Source: UBA1479 sp002706405
GTDB lineage: Bacteria; Pseudomonadota; Alphaproteobacteria; Rhodospirillales; Casp-alpha2
Assembly (NCBI GenBank): GCA_963972255.1
Contig: CAXATO010000002.1
Coordinates: 248,001 to 312,000, forward strand
Direction: 5' to 3'
Length of the DNA: 64,000 bases
Shown here: positions 8,425 to 16,878 of the stretch, piece by piece
Layout: the number at the start of each line of letters is the position of its first letter
Position numbering within the stretch: the first letter of the stretch is position 1
The notes under the pieces: model-generated
What the model was told of the DNA's origin: nothing
Database searches by the model: none
What the model saw: only the letters and a program-made list of their open reading frames with translations
Position numbers and translations under genes: made by a program

Positions 8425-9693
8425 ATGACCAACGTCGATCGAAAATCAGCCTGGCTGCGGGACGCCACCGCCATCGCCCTCGGGCTGACGATCCCGGCCA
8501 TGGTTTCGGGGCGGGCGGTGTTGCAGGGACTGGCGGCGGTCTCTTTGGTCGCGATCCTGATCATTGCCTGGCAGGACCAGGGCATCCGTCGCCGGGCCGA
8601 AACCGCCTTCCGTTCACGCCTGGGGGTCGCGATTTTCGCCGCCTTCGCGGCCATGGCGATCAGCATTCCGGGCTCTCTCGAGCCCCTGCGATCGTTCGAC
8701 GCCTGGGCGCGGACTCTTGTCTATATCGGAGGATGCGTGCTGTTTTGGGCGTTCCTTGCCGAAGACACGCGGGCCCGACGGCTGTGTCATCAGGCGCTGG
8801 TCGTCGGTGCCCTGGCCGGGGGCATCCTGGTGATCGTTGCCGTGGCCGGGTTCCAACTGCCTTTGCAATTCGTAAAAAACGAATTCGGACGGCTGCCCTC
8901 CAACTGGGCGACGCAGACGCCGAAGGCCTATGCCAGCGCCATGTCCTGCCTGATTCCCGTCCTGATCTGGCTTGCCTGGCGGTATCGCGCGAAATGGCGG
9001 GCCCTCGCGGGGGCGGCCGCGGTGTTCGGGATCGCGGTGATCATCGGGGCCGATAACAAATCGGCGTTGGCCGGGCTTCTTGCCATGGTGCTGGCCGTCT
9101 GTCTGGCCATGGCGTTGCGAAACATGTCGGCCAACGGCGGACGCCGGGGATGGGCCGGCGCCCGGTCGTGGATCGCCGTCGCCTTGGCTGCGGTCGTCGG
9201 CATCCTGGCGCTGGTGAATTTTCTGCCGGATCCGCCGCCGTCAACGCCCGTATGGACCTGGATTCCCTCCTGGCTGATCGACACGCACCGCCAGCAGATA
9301 TGGCATTTTACCATGAGCCGGATCGCCGACGCCCCATGGCTCGGCTACGGCATGAACACCATCGATCGGGTCGCCGGCGCCGATACGATCCTGCCGGGTT
9401 ACAAAGTTCAGGTCTTGCCGTCGCATCCCCACAACTGGATCCTGGAAGTTCTGGCCGAGACCGGCCTCATCGGCTTCCTGCCGGTAATTCTGTGCCTGGC
9501 GTGGTTCATCGCTCGCCACTTCCTGCGCCATCACGCCACCGCAAGCCGACGCGCGCTGGCTCACCTCAGCCTTGCCGCCGTATTCTGGTCGTCGTCGCTG
9601 TTCAACTTCTCGATCTGGTCGTCCTGGTGGCTGATCACGTTCTTCCTGCTCGCCGCGATCATCGCCGCCGCGCCGGACGACCCCGCCCCCTAA
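8425..9693 (+). CDS. O-antigen ligase-like polytopic membrane protein
   Basis: A 422-residue integral membrane protein with about eleven hydrophobic segments. The large loop before the last segments carries IWHFTMSRIADAPWLGYGMNTID and, after it, LPSHPHNWILEVLAETGLIGFLPVI. This is the Wzy_C/WaaL signature, with the conserved HPHN...E...GLIG pattern that holds the catalytic His. Such proteins attach undecaprenyl-linked O-polysaccharide to lipid A-core, or glycans to proteins, in the periplasm. It lies between housekeeping genes and the glycan locus and could be the ligase for the polymer made downstream. Wzy polymerases look alike, so ligase against polymerase is not settled. Confidence 0.82.
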   Translation: MTNVDRKSAWLRDATAIALGLTIPAMVSGRAVLQGLAAVSLVAILIIAWQDQGIRRRAETAFRSRLGVAIFAAFAAMAISIPGSLEPLRSFDAWARTLVYIGGCVLFWAFLAEDTRARRLCHQALVVGALAGGILVIVAVAGFQLPLQFVKNEFGRLPSNWATQTPKAYASAMSCLIPVLIWLAWRYRAKWRALAGAAAVFGIAVIIGADNKSALAGLLAMVLAVCLAMALRNMSANGGRRGWAGARSWIAVALAAVVGILALVNFLPDPPPSTPVWTWIPSWLIDTHRQQIWHFTMSRIADAPWLGYGMNTIDRVAGADTILPGYKVQVLPSHPHNWILEVLAETGLIGFLPVILCLAWFIARHFLRHHATASRRALAHLSLAAVFWSSSLFNFSIWSSWWLITFFLLAAIIAAAPDDPAP

Positions 9694-9726
9694 ATCAGAC
9701 CGGTGCCGAGTTAAGCGAACCGATTT

Positions 9727-11370
9727 TCAGTTCGGCGGCGCCAGTCGGTCCCTGCGGGGCGGGTACAGATCACTTCGCCACACGCCGATCTGGCGCGAGC
9801 GGAAGCGGGTCGCCGCTTCCGGCGCCGGGCCCGCCGGCAGGGTGTGGAACGGGGCGATGATCATCGCCTTGGGGTGTTTGTCCAACCAGGCCTCAAGCGA
9901 GGTCGGGCCCCTGACCACCCCGACCGGCCGGGTCAGGCGGCCGAGGAAGTGAAATTCGCCCCGATACTTGCCGAAGGTGACGAAGTCGAACCCCTGATCC
10001 TCGAACCGCTTCAGTTGCTGGGCAAAGGGCCGGAAATTATGGGATTCATCCATCAGCGGCCGCAGCGTGAGATGTGCCGCGACCACCGTCAAGGCAGCCA
10101 GTCCCGCGACCGACGCCACCCGCGCCCCCACCACGCCGGTCACGCGCAGGACGCCCATCGCCGCCACGACGACCCCGACAAGCGGCCAGAGATGGGCATC
10201 GCCGACGGAGGTTGCCCAGGACGGTTTGATGTCGAAATGAAGGGCGCCGGCCAGCGCCCCGGCCAACACGAGAAAGACCGCCGCCGGAACCCAGCGGTCG
10301 ACCGGGCGCCAGAAGCCTTCACCCCTGGCGGCAACGGCCCCAGCCACGGCGCGCGCCGCAATCAGGGCCATGGCGGGAAATTCAGGCAACAGGTAATGGG
10401 GCTGCTTGCCACTGATGGCGGAAAAGGCAACGAAGGCGACGGCGAACCAGACAAGGCAGAGGCGCGTGCCGCCATCGCCCTTCATGGCCGTCCATTGATC
10501 GCGCAGCGCCCGCCAGGCGGCCGGCCAGATCGTCCAGGGCAGGACCATGGCCGGCAGGATCGCGGCGAACCACCAGAACGGCCGGCCATGGGCGAAACTG
10601 TCGACCATGCGGCCGGCGGACTGGCCCCATAGGATGGCGTTGCGATAGGCCTCTCCGCCGGCGTCGGCGGCGGGCAGGGCCCAAGCCAGGCCGATCGCGG
10701 CACCCAAGACAACGGCGGCGGCAAGTCCGCCGTACCATATCCGCCAGCGGGATACCCCACCGAGGGCGGACGCCCACAGGGGGGCCGCCAATGCGGCGGG
10801 CAATAGGTGAACGAGGATCGCCGGCCCCTTGCCGAGCACACCCAGGCCGATGGAGATGCCGAGAATCAGAAATCCCGGAACCCGCCGCCCGCGCGCCGCG
10901 ATGACCAGGCCGATCATGCCGCTCAATGTGAAGCAGACATGCAGCATGTCGAAAAAGGTCAGGGTCGAGAATAGGGTCCAGAACACCGCGCCCAGCGCGA
11001 TCATCGGCGCCGCGCCGGCGACGGCGGGCAGGTTCGGCCACATCAGGCGGGCCAGGCGGCCCGTAAGGCCCAGGGCCGCGAGCCCGAACAGGGGCGCAAC
11101 CAGCCTTGGCCACCAGTCGTTGACGCCGAACAGGGCCCAACCCAGATGGATGCCCCAAAACAAAAGCGGCGGCTTGTGGCTGTAGGGCTCCCCATTCAGA
11201 TAAGGAACCAGGAAATCACCGCGCTGCCACATCTCCCAGGCGACGGCGAGATAGCGCGTTTCATCGACGGGCAGGAGCGGGCGCACGGCCAAGGCCACGC
11301 TCATCAGCAGCCCCCACAATCCAACGATTACAAGGGGCGCGAACACGCAGCGGCGGTATCCGGTCGGCAT
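9727..11370 (-). CDS. ArnT/PMT-like glycosyltransferase family 39 membrane protein
   Basis: A polytopic membrane protein of 547 residues. The first periplasmic loop has LLPVDETRYLAVAWEMWQRG, the D-E motif of lipid-linked-sugar transferases of the ArnT/GT39 family, then SHKPPLLFW. Around twelve membrane segments follow, with a small soluble C-terminal domain. Such enzymes move a sugar from a polyprenyl phosphate carrier to lipid A or protein. The ATG at 11370 is preferred because GAGGAG lies 6 nt upstream; a GTG at 11418 would add 16 residues but has no such site. It is convergent with the O-antigen-ligase-like gene and divergent from the glycan regulator. Confidence 0.85.
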   Translation of the reverse strand: MPTGYRRCVFAPLVIVGLWGLLMSVALAVRPLLPVDETRYLAVAWEMWQRGDFLVPYLNGEPYSHKPPLLFWGIHLGWALFGVNDWWPRLVAPLFGLAALGLTGRLARLMWPNLPAVAGAAPMIALGAVFWTLFSTLTFFDMLHVCFTLSGMIGLVIAARGRRVPGFLILGISIGLGVLGKGPAILVHLLPAALAAPLWASALGGVSRWRIWYGGLAAAVVLGAAIGLAWALPAADAGGEAYRNAILWGQSAGRMVDSFAHGRPFWWFAAILPAMVLPWTIWPAAWRALRDQWTAMKGDGGTRLCLVWFAVAFVAFSAISGKQPHYLLPEFPAMALIAARAVAGAVAARGEGFWRPVDRWVPAAVFLVLAGALAGALHFDIKPSWATSVGDAHLWPLVGVVVAAMGVLRVTGVVGARVASVAGLAALTVVAAHLTLRPLMDESHNFRPFAQQLKRFEDQGFDFVTFGKYRGEFHFLGRLTRPVGVVRGPTSLEAWLDKHPKAMIIAPFHTLPAGPAPEAATRFRSRQIGVWRSDLYPPRRDRLAPPN

Positions 11371-11516
11371 CATGCGCTCCTCATAGCCGGTTCCTTGGAC
11401 GGAACCAACCGATTCCACCGCGGAACCACCTTTCCCCGGTTTGTCCCGGACATCAACACCGGGCGGTTATGCCTTGATTCAATATCGAATTTTTTGATTC
11501 CGGGACCATCCGGCAA

Positions 11517-11546
11517 TTGACGTTCAGCCCGTGAACAATGTATGTT
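11517..11546 (+). promoter_or_regulatory. Sigma70-like promoter of the first glycan operon
   Basis: TTGACG (11517-11522) and TATGTT (11541-11546) are spaced by 18 nt. The -10 hexamer overlaps the left half of the palindrome at 11543-11559. Transcription would start just before the regulator gene at 11570. Confidence 0.55.
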
Positions 11547-11559
11547 CGCGACGTGAACA
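11543..11559. promoter_or_regulatory. Palindromic operator TGTTC-N7-GAACA (copy 1)
   Basis: TGTTCGCGACGTGAACA is an inverted repeat overlapping the -10 region of the first operon. A further half-site, GTGAACA, is at 11531-11537, so three half-sites lie in 29 bp. Fifteen of 17 bases are identical to the palindrome at 45574-45590 at the second operon promoter. Its position suggests repression, perhaps by the regulator encoded immediately downstream. Confidence 0.65.
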
Positions 11560-11569
11560 AGGGGGCCCC

Positions 11570-12259
11570 ATGGCCAACGGAAAATTCGACGCGCAGAACC
11601 AATCGCAAATGGTCGAGACGACGCTCGACCTTTTGGATCTTGTCGCCGAAGACGAAGCCATTTCACAACGCGGATTGGCCGAACGCCTTGGCATAGCTTT
11701 GGGCCTCACGAACGCCGTGCTCAAGCGTTGCGTCAAGAAGGGCCTACTGAAGATCCAGCAGGCGCCGGCGCGGCGCTACGTTTATTACCTGACGCCCCAG
11801 GGGTTCGCCGAGAAAAGCCGCCTGACGGCCGAATATCTGGGCCATTCCTTGCGCTTCTACCGCGAAGCCCGTCAGGAATATGCCGACGTCTTCCGCTTCT
11901 GCGCGACACGGGGCTGGACCCGCGTCGTCCTGGTCGGCGCCACCGATCTGGCGGAGATCGCCTCGCTGGCAACAACCGACACGGGATGCGAAATCGTCGG
12001 CCTGCTCGACCCCGAACGGAACGAGCCCGAGTTCTCCGACTTGCCCGTTTACCGCACCCTTGACGAGATCACCGCCGACCGGCGGCCGCAGGCGGTTGTC
12101 CTGGCCGACGTCACGGACCCCCAAGGCACCTATCAGAAACTGCTTCAATACCTGCCGGCGGAACGGGTGCTTGCACCGAAACTGTTGCGGATAACGTCCT
12201 CCGCCGGGTCCGAGAATTCGGCGGCGGACGCGACGAAAGGCCGGGGAGACGCATCATGA
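11570..12259 (+). CDS. MarR/winged-helix EPS-type regulator with Rossmann-like C-terminal domain
   Basis: A 229-residue protein. Residues about 12-80 are a winged helix-turn-helix of the MarR 'EPS-associated' kind (ISQRGLAERLGIALGLTNAVLK, then a wing with RRYVYYLTPQGFAEK). Residues about 115-205 look like a nucleotide-binding Rossmann-like domain (WTRVVLVGATDLAEIAS, later CEIVGLLDPE and PQAVVLADVTD), similar to the PglD or CoA-binding N-terminal folds, and could sense a sugar nucleotide or cofactor. The ATG at 11570 follows AAGGGGG; a GTG at 11531 would lie inside the operator. The stop overlaps the start of the RfaH-like gene (ATGA), so both are co-translated. Autoregulation through the operator is inferred. 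Confidence 0.8.
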   Translation: MANGKFDAQNQSQMVETTLDLLDLVAEDEAISQRGLAERLGIALGLTNAVLKRCVKKGLLKIQQAPARRYVYYLTPQGFAEKSRLTAEYLGHSLRFYREARQEYADVFRFCATRGWTRVVLVGATDLAEIASLATTDTGCEIVGLLDPERNEPEFSDLPVYRTLDEITADRRPQAVVLADVTDPQGTYQKLLQYLPAERVLAPKLLRITSSAGSENSAADATKGRGDAS

Positions 12260-12753
12260 AGTGGTATGTCGCCTATACCCATGCGGCCAAGGAAGCCTTT
12301 GCCGCCCAGAACCTCGCCAACCAGGGGTTCGAGCCCTATCTGCCGCGCTACCGCAAGCAGCGGCGTCATGCCCGGCGCGTCGATACGGTCCTTGCCCCAC
12401 TATTCCCGAGATACCTTTTCGTGCGCATGGACCCGCGCCAACAGCGTTGGCGGTCCATTAACGGGACCTTCGGCGTGTCGCATCTCCTGACCGACGGCGC
12501 CATGCCGCAAGTCGTCCCGGATGAGATCATCGGGGCGATCCGGGCCCACGCGGATGCCGGCGGCGACGTCGTTTCCGTCATGCCGCCGGCCTTTCAGAAA
12601 GGCCAGCGCCTGCAGGTAACGGACGGCCCCTTCGCCGACATCGAAGGCCTGTTCGAATGCGTGGACGACAACCAACGCGTCGTCCTGTTGTTGGAATTCA
12701 TGGGACGAGTGGTCAAGACCAGCGTCCCCGGGCACGCGGTGACCGCGGCCTGA
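12256..12753 (+). CDS. RfaH-like transcription antiterminator (NusG paralogue)
   Basis: A 165-residue NusG-family protein. The NGN domain (residues 1-110) starts KWYVAYTHAAKE and has APLFPRYLFVRMD followed by INGTFGVSHLLTDG and a P-x-V-V-P segment; this pattern is closer to RfaH than to housekeeping NusG. The KOW domain begins near residue 112 (FQKGQRLQVTDGPFADIEGLFE). RfaH-type factors join RNA polymerase paused at an ops element and let it read through long surface-glycan operons. Here an ops-like sequence lies only 69 nt after the stop codon and a second identical one precedes the other operon. Start and upstream stop overlap in ATGA. Confidence 0.88.
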   Translation: MKWYVAYTHAAKEAFAAQNLANQGFEPYLPRYRKQRRHARRVDTVLAPLFPRYLFVRMDPRQQRWRSINGTFGVSHLLTDGAMPQVVPDEIIGAIRAHADAGGDVVSVMPPAFQKGQRLQVTDGPFADIEGLFECVDDNQRVVLLLEFMGRVVKTSVPGHAVTAA

Positions 12754-12821
12754 ACCGGCGGCGGCGTGTCGCCGCCCGAACCATTACGTCATGATGCACC
12801 GCGTGAGCGATTCACCCGGTG

Positions 12822-12834
12822 TGCGGTAGCGTGG
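12822..12834 (+). promoter_or_regulatory. ops-like element (copy 1)
   Basis: TGCGGTAGCGTGG matches 10 of 11 positions of the enterobacterial ops element GGCGGTAGCGT. It is placed in the transcript after the RfaH-like gene and ends 15 nt before the NeuB-like start codon. The same 13 bases recur at 45670-45682. It would be the polymerase pause and recruitment site for the RfaH-like protein. Confidence 0.75.
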
Positions 12835-12849
12835 AAAAAGCCGAAGCCA

Positions 12850-13932
12850 ATGAAATCTGACGGCGTCTTCGTCATTGCCGAAGCCGGGGTGAATCACAAC
12901 GGCGACCTGGACCTGGCCCGGCGCCTGGTCGATGCCGCGCACGATGCCGGGGCCGATGCCGTCAAGTTCCAATCCTTCCGCGCCGACGCGCTGGCGACCG
13001 GCGACGCCCCTAAGGCACGCTATCAGGAACGGACGACCGGAACCGACAGTTCGCAACTTGAGATGCTGCGTGGCCTTGAACTCAGCGAGGATGCGCAGCG
13101 CCGCCTGTTCGATCATTGCCGCGCGGCGGGCATCCCCTTCCTGTCTTCCCCCTTCGATCTCGACAGTCTGGCCTTCCTGACCGGCGCCCTCGGGCTGACG
13201 ACGATCAAGATTCCCTCGGGCGAGATCACCAACGGGCCACTGTTGCTGGCGATCGCCCGATCGGGCGCGCGGGCGATCCTGTCCACGGGCATGGCCGATC
13301 TCGCGGAGATCAGGCTCGCCCTCGACGTGCTGGCCTTCGGTTATCTCGAAACCACCGACCCGAGTGGCCTGGACGAGATCGCCGGGCGTTCGGACACGAA
13401 GGACGGGCGCACCGTCCTCGAGAAAAACGTTTCCATCCTTCAGTGCACGACCGAATATCCGGCGCCGCCCGAGATCATCAACCTGCGGGCGATGGCGACG
13501 ATCGCCGAGACCTTCCGCCTGCCCGTCGGGTTTTCCGACCATAGCGAGGGAACGGCGATCGCCGTTGCCGCCGCCGCCCTGGGCGCCACGATCATCGAAA
13601 AGCACGTCACCCTGGATCGCGGGCTGCCGGGCCCCGATCACGCGGCATCGCTGGAGCCGGACGAACTCGCCCGCATGATCGCCGACATTCGCAGCGTCGA
13701 GGCCGCGATGGGAACCGGCGAGAAACGCCCCTTCGCCGAGGAACTGGCCAACCGTCCAATCGCACGTAAATCGGTTTTTGCCGCCACCGCGATTGCCGCG
13801 GGGGCTCCCATGTCCGCCGACGCGCTCGTCGCACGGCGCCCGGGATCTGGCCTGTCGCCGATGCGGTTGTGGGATCTTACGGGCCAGCCCGCCGCCCACG
13901 ATTACGCGCCCGGCGACATCATCAAGCCATGA
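12850..13932 (+). CDS. NeuB/LegI-family nonulosonic acid synthase
   Basis: A 360-residue protein. The NeuB TIM barrel spans residues about 1-285: FVIAEAGVNHNGDLDLA, DAVKFQSF, IKIPSGEITN, STGMADLAEI, LQCTTEYPAP, GFSDHSEGTAI and ATIIEKHVTLDR, all family landmarks, including the metal- and PEP-binding residues. The C-terminal SAF (antifreeze-like) domain covers about 295-360 (RKSVFAATAIAAGAPM...RRPGSGLSP). It condenses PEP with a 6-carbon N-acyl amino sugar (ManNAc or a 2,4-diamino-6-deoxy derivative). With PtmE-, LegC- and LegG-like neighbours, legionaminic-type synthesis is more likely than sialic acid. The ATG at 12850 is chosen because the ops-like element lies just upstream and the N-terminus then matches the family. 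Confidence 0.9.
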   Translation: MKSDGVFVIAEAGVNHNGDLDLARRLVDAAHDAGADAVKFQSFRADALATGDAPKARYQERTTGTDSSQLEMLRGLELSEDAQRRLFDHCRAAGIPFLSSPFDLDSLAFLTGALGLTTIKIPSGEITNGPLLLAIARSGARAILSTGMADLAEIRLALDVLAFGYLETTDPSGLDEIAGRSDTKDGRTVLEKNVSILQCTTEYPAPPEIINLRAMATIAETFRLPVGFSDHSEGTAIAVAAAALGATIIEKHVTLDRGLPGPDHAASLEPDELARMIADIRSVEAAMGTGEKRPFAEELANRPIARKSVFAATAIAAGAPMSADALVARRPGSGLSPMRLWDLTGQPAAHDYAPGDIIKP

Positions 13933-14576
13933 GTGCCTTTGTCATCGTCGGCGCCGGCGGCCATGCCGCCGTCATTCTCGATCTCCTCATCGAACGGCAG
14001 GAGGACGTCCTGTTCCTGACCGACGCCGACCCGGCGCAGCATGGGACCCAACGTCGCGGCGTCCGCGTGGCCGGGGGCGATGAGCACCTTGCGTCCCTCG
14101 ACCCCGCCGCGGTCAAGATCGCCCTCGGCATCGGCGCCGGGGGAAGCGACTTGCCGGGCCGCCTAGCCGCCCGGCGCGCCATTGCCGACGATCTGCGCCG
14201 CCGGGGATTCCAATTGCCGTCCCTGGTTCATCCCGCCGCCACCGTTTCCGGCGGCGCCACCCTGGGCGATGGCGCGCAAATCATGGCGGGCGCCGTCGTG
14301 CAAACGGGTGCCCGCATCGGCCGGGACGCCATCGTCAACACGCGCGCGGGCATCGACCATGATTGCATCCTGGGCGACGGCGCGCAGGCCGCCCCGGGCG
14401 CCACCCTCGGCGGCGACGTCCGGGTCGGGCAAGATGCCTGGATCGGGCTCGGCGCATCGGTGATTCAAGGTGTTTCCATCGGCGCCGGCGCCCTTGTCGC
14501 CGCCGGTGCCGTGGTCGTCGGCGATATCGCCCCAGGTGCCCGGGTCGCCGGTGTCCCCGCGACGGAGTATCAGTGA
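13929..14576 (+). CDS. NeuD/PglD/LegH-like sugar O- or N-acyltransferase
   Basis: A 215-residue protein. The N-terminal part has a Rossmann-like PglD_N fold (SAFVIVGAGGHAAVILDLL) and the C-terminal part is a left-handed beta helix of hexapeptide repeats (GATLGDGAQIMAGAVVQTGA, later HDCILGDG with the catalytic-type His). These enzymes acetylate amino sugars using acetyl-CoA; in legionaminic acid synthesis LegH acetylates the 4-amino group, while NeuD O-acetylates sialic acid. Its start overlaps the stop of the synthase gene (ATGA), and the next gene begins 3 nt after its stop. Confidence 0.88.
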   Translation: MSAFVIVGAGGHAAVILDLLIERQEDVLFLTDADPAQHGTQRRGVRVAGGDEHLASLDPAAVKIALGIGAGGSDLPGRLAARRAIADDLRRRGFQLPSLVHPAATVSGGATLGDGAQIMAGAVVQTGARIGRDAIVNTRAGIDHDCILGDGAQAAPGATLGGDVRVGQDAWIGLGASVIQGVSIGAGALVAAGAVVVGDIAPGARVAGVPATEYQ

Positions 14577-14579
14577 CCC

Positions 14580-15650
14580 ATGCTGGATTGGCAGAAAGCC
14601 CGGGTTCGCCCCACGGACACGATGCTTCAGGCGCTTGAGAACCTGGAGCATACCGCGTTGCAGATCGTCCTGGTTACCGACCCGGATGACCGTCTCCTCG
14701 GCGTGGTGACCGACGGCGACGTTCGGCGCGCGATCCTAGGCGGCAAGTCGCCGGACGTGCCGGTCACCGAGATCATGACCACCAAGCCGCATTCCGGCCG
14801 CCCGGAAGAGCCGCGGGAAATGCTGGTCAGCCGCATGCGCTCGCTGGGTCTGGGGCACATACCGATCGTCGGCGCGGACGGCCGGATCGTCGACCTGATC
14901 ACCGCGGAGCCCAAACGCTTCCTGCCGAACTGGACGGTCCTGATGGCCGGCGGCGCCGGCGAACGCCTGCGGCCCCTGACCCAGAACACGCCGAAACCCA
15001 TGTTGAAGGTGGGCGAAAAACCGATTCTGGAAACCATCATTTCGCAGATTCACGAATTCGGCCTCAACAAGTTCTTTATCTCGGTCAATTACCTGGGCGA
15101 TCAGATCGAATCCCATTTCGGCGACGGCGGGCGCTGGGGGCTGAACATCGACTACTTGCGCGAAGACCGGCCGCTCGGCACCGCGGGCGCGTTGTCCCTG
15201 CTGCCGCAACGGCCGGACGCCCCGATGATCGTGATGAACGGCGATTTGCTGACCAAGCTCAATTTCGACAAGCTTCTCGATTTCCACAATCAGCACGCTT
15301 CGCCGCTGACCGTCTGCGTGCGTGAATACACCTATACGGTGCCCTACGGCGTCGTCGAGGCGACGGGCCCCTTCATGGAACGGCTGACCGAAAAGCCGAG
15401 CCAGCGGCGCCTGGTGAACGCCGGCGTTTATGTCCTGTCCCCCGAGACCCTCGATTTGATCGAACCGGACACGGCCATGGACATGACCGACATTGCGCAA
15501 CTGCTGATCGACCGGGGCGCGCGGCCCACGGTTTTCCCAATTCACGAATACTGGATCGACATCGGCCAGAAACCCGACCTGGAGCGAGCGGTCTCGGAAT
15601 ACGCCGAGGTTTTCGAAAGACCCAACGGCACCCAAAACACGGATCAATGA
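14580..15650 (+). CDS. CBS-domain sugar-phosphate nucleotidyltransferase, PtmE-like
   Basis: A 356-residue protein with two CBS motifs in residues about 5-115 (QIVLVTDPDDRLLGVVTDGDVRRAI, later GHIPIVGADGRIVDLIT) followed by a nucleotidyltransferase domain (WTVLMAGGAGERLRPLTQNTPKPMLKV, then NGDLLTKL and DIGQKPDLE). This architecture is that of Campylobacter PtmE, the glucosamine-1-phosphate guanylyltransferase that starts the GDP-linked legionaminic acid route. The CBS pair may bind an adenine nucleotide as a regulator. The acceptor sugar and the nucleotide are inferred from context only. Confidence 0.85.
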   Translation: MLDWQKARVRPTDTMLQALENLEHTALQIVLVTDPDDRLLGVVTDGDVRRAILGGKSPDVPVTEIMTTKPHSGRPEEPREMLVSRMRSLGLGHIPIVGADGRIVDLITAEPKRFLPNWTVLMAGGAGERLRPLTQNTPKPMLKVGEKPILETIISQIHEFGLNKFFISVNYLGDQIESHFGDGGRWGLNIDYLREDRPLGTAGALSLLPQRPDAPMIVMNGDLLTKLNFDKLLDFHNQHASPLTVCVREYTYTVPYGVVEATGPFMERLTEKPSQRRLVNAGVYVLSPETLDLIEPDTAMDMTDIAQLLIDRGARPTVFPIHEYWIDIGQKPDLERAVSEYAEVFERPNGTQNTDQ

Positions 15651-16825
15651 CACCCATGAAAAATGATTTCCTTTTCCAGATCGACAACCGGATGCTTTAC
15701 GGCATCGGCAAATCGCTGACCATCGGCGAGGTTTTGAACACCGAAGGCTGGCGGCGCGTCGTTCTGCTGGCGGATGCGGGCGTCGCCCGTCACGCCGCCT
15801 ATTACAACGCGTTCAAGGAAACCCTTTCGTCCGCCGTCGACGAGGTGACGGAAATTCTCCTGCGCGACGACGAGGAGCCGTCCTACGATTACCTGGATGA
15901 CGTCGCCGGGCGCATTCGCGCCGTGGCGGAGGTCGACGCGGTGATCGGCGTCGGCGGCGGCAGCGCCATGGACATCGCCAAGGCGGCGGCGGCGTTGCGG
16001 ACAAATCCGGGACCGGCCATCCAATACCGGGGATTCGATAAACTGACGGAACCGGCGACGCCGTGCATCTGCATCCCGACGACCGCGGGCACAGGTAGTG
16101 AAGTCACCATCAACGCCGTGTTCACGGACAAGTCGGAAATGAAAAAGCTGGGCATCAACGGACGTTATATGAACGCCGCCTACGCCGTACTGGACGCACG
16201 CTGGCTGGAAAGCCTGCCGCAGGCCGCCGCCGTATCCGCCGGTATGGACGCCATGGTCCATACCCTGGAAAGCTTCATGACCAACAACGCCAACCCCATG
16301 ACGCGCGCCTTGAACCGCGAAGCCTTTGTCCTGCTGTACCGAAACCTTCCGGCGCTTGCCATGGCGCCGGACGACCTCGAGGCGCGCCAGCTAATCCTGC
16401 TTGGCGCCTATCTGGCGGCGGCTGGCCTGTTCAATTCGGGATCCGGCATCGCCGGGGCGCTGTCCTATCCCATCGGCGTCCATTACAAGGTCCCGCACGG
16501 AATCGGCGGCGGCATCTTCATTTCGTCGGTCATCGATTTCAATGTCGCGCACGGCTGGCTCGACTACGCGGAGCTTCTCGATCTCGTCGAGCCCCACCCG
16601 GACTGGAGCGCGGAACGCAAGGCCCGCCGGTTCGCCGATGCAATCCGCGAACTGGCCCGCAGCCTGGACGTGCCGGAAACCCTCTCCCAATGGGGCATCA
16701 CGGCCGACAATGTGGATGAAGTCGGCGATTTGATGCAGGGCATGCAGGCGGCCTTCGATCAGAACCCCATCGCCTTCTCGGCCAAGACGGACGTCTATGA
16801 CATGCTGCGCCGACATGTCGACTAA
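15647..16825 (+). CDS. Iron-containing alcohol dehydrogenase, KdnB-like
   Basis: A 392-residue group-III metal-dependent alcohol dehydrogenase: IGVGGGSAMDIAKAAAAL (NAD site, about residues 102-119), PTTAGTGSEVT (about 145), GMDAMVHTLESF and VPHGIGGGIFISSVIDFN with the metal-binding Asp/His set. It directly precedes a KdnA-like aminotransferase and a CMP-sugar synthetase. In Shewanella, KdnB oxidises the C8 hydroxyl of Kdo and KdnA aminates it, giving Kdo8N. The same two-step logic is proposed here. The ATG at 15647 overlaps the preceding stop (ATGA); an ATG at 15656 is an alternative. Confidence 0.85.
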   Translation: MTPMKNDFLFQIDNRMLYGIGKSLTIGEVLNTEGWRRVVLLADAGVARHAAYYNAFKETLSSAVDEVTEILLRDDEEPSYDYLDDVAGRIRAVAEVDAVIGVGGGSAMDIAKAAAALRTNPGPAIQYRGFDKLTEPATPCICIPTTAGTGSEVTINAVFTDKSEMKKLGINGRYMNAAYAVLDARWLESLPQAAAVSAGMDAMVHTLESFMTNNANPMTRALNREAFVLLYRNLPALAMAPDDLEARQLILLGAYLAAAGLFNSGSGIAGALSYPIGVHYKVPHGIGGGIFISSVIDFNVAHGWLDYAELLDLVEPHPDWSAERKARRFADAIRELARSLDVPETLSQWGITADNVDEVGDLMQGMQAAFDQNPIAFSAKTDVYDMLRRHVD

Positions 16826-16878
16826 CCGACCGCTCCGCACCGTATCCACCCCTCAAGCGAAAGAATAAAGGCCGACCC

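Noticed and set aside
9700..9745. Inverted repeat CGAAC/GTTCG between the convergent ligase and GT39 genes
   Set aside because: Five base pairs only and partly inside the coding end; not supported as a terminator.
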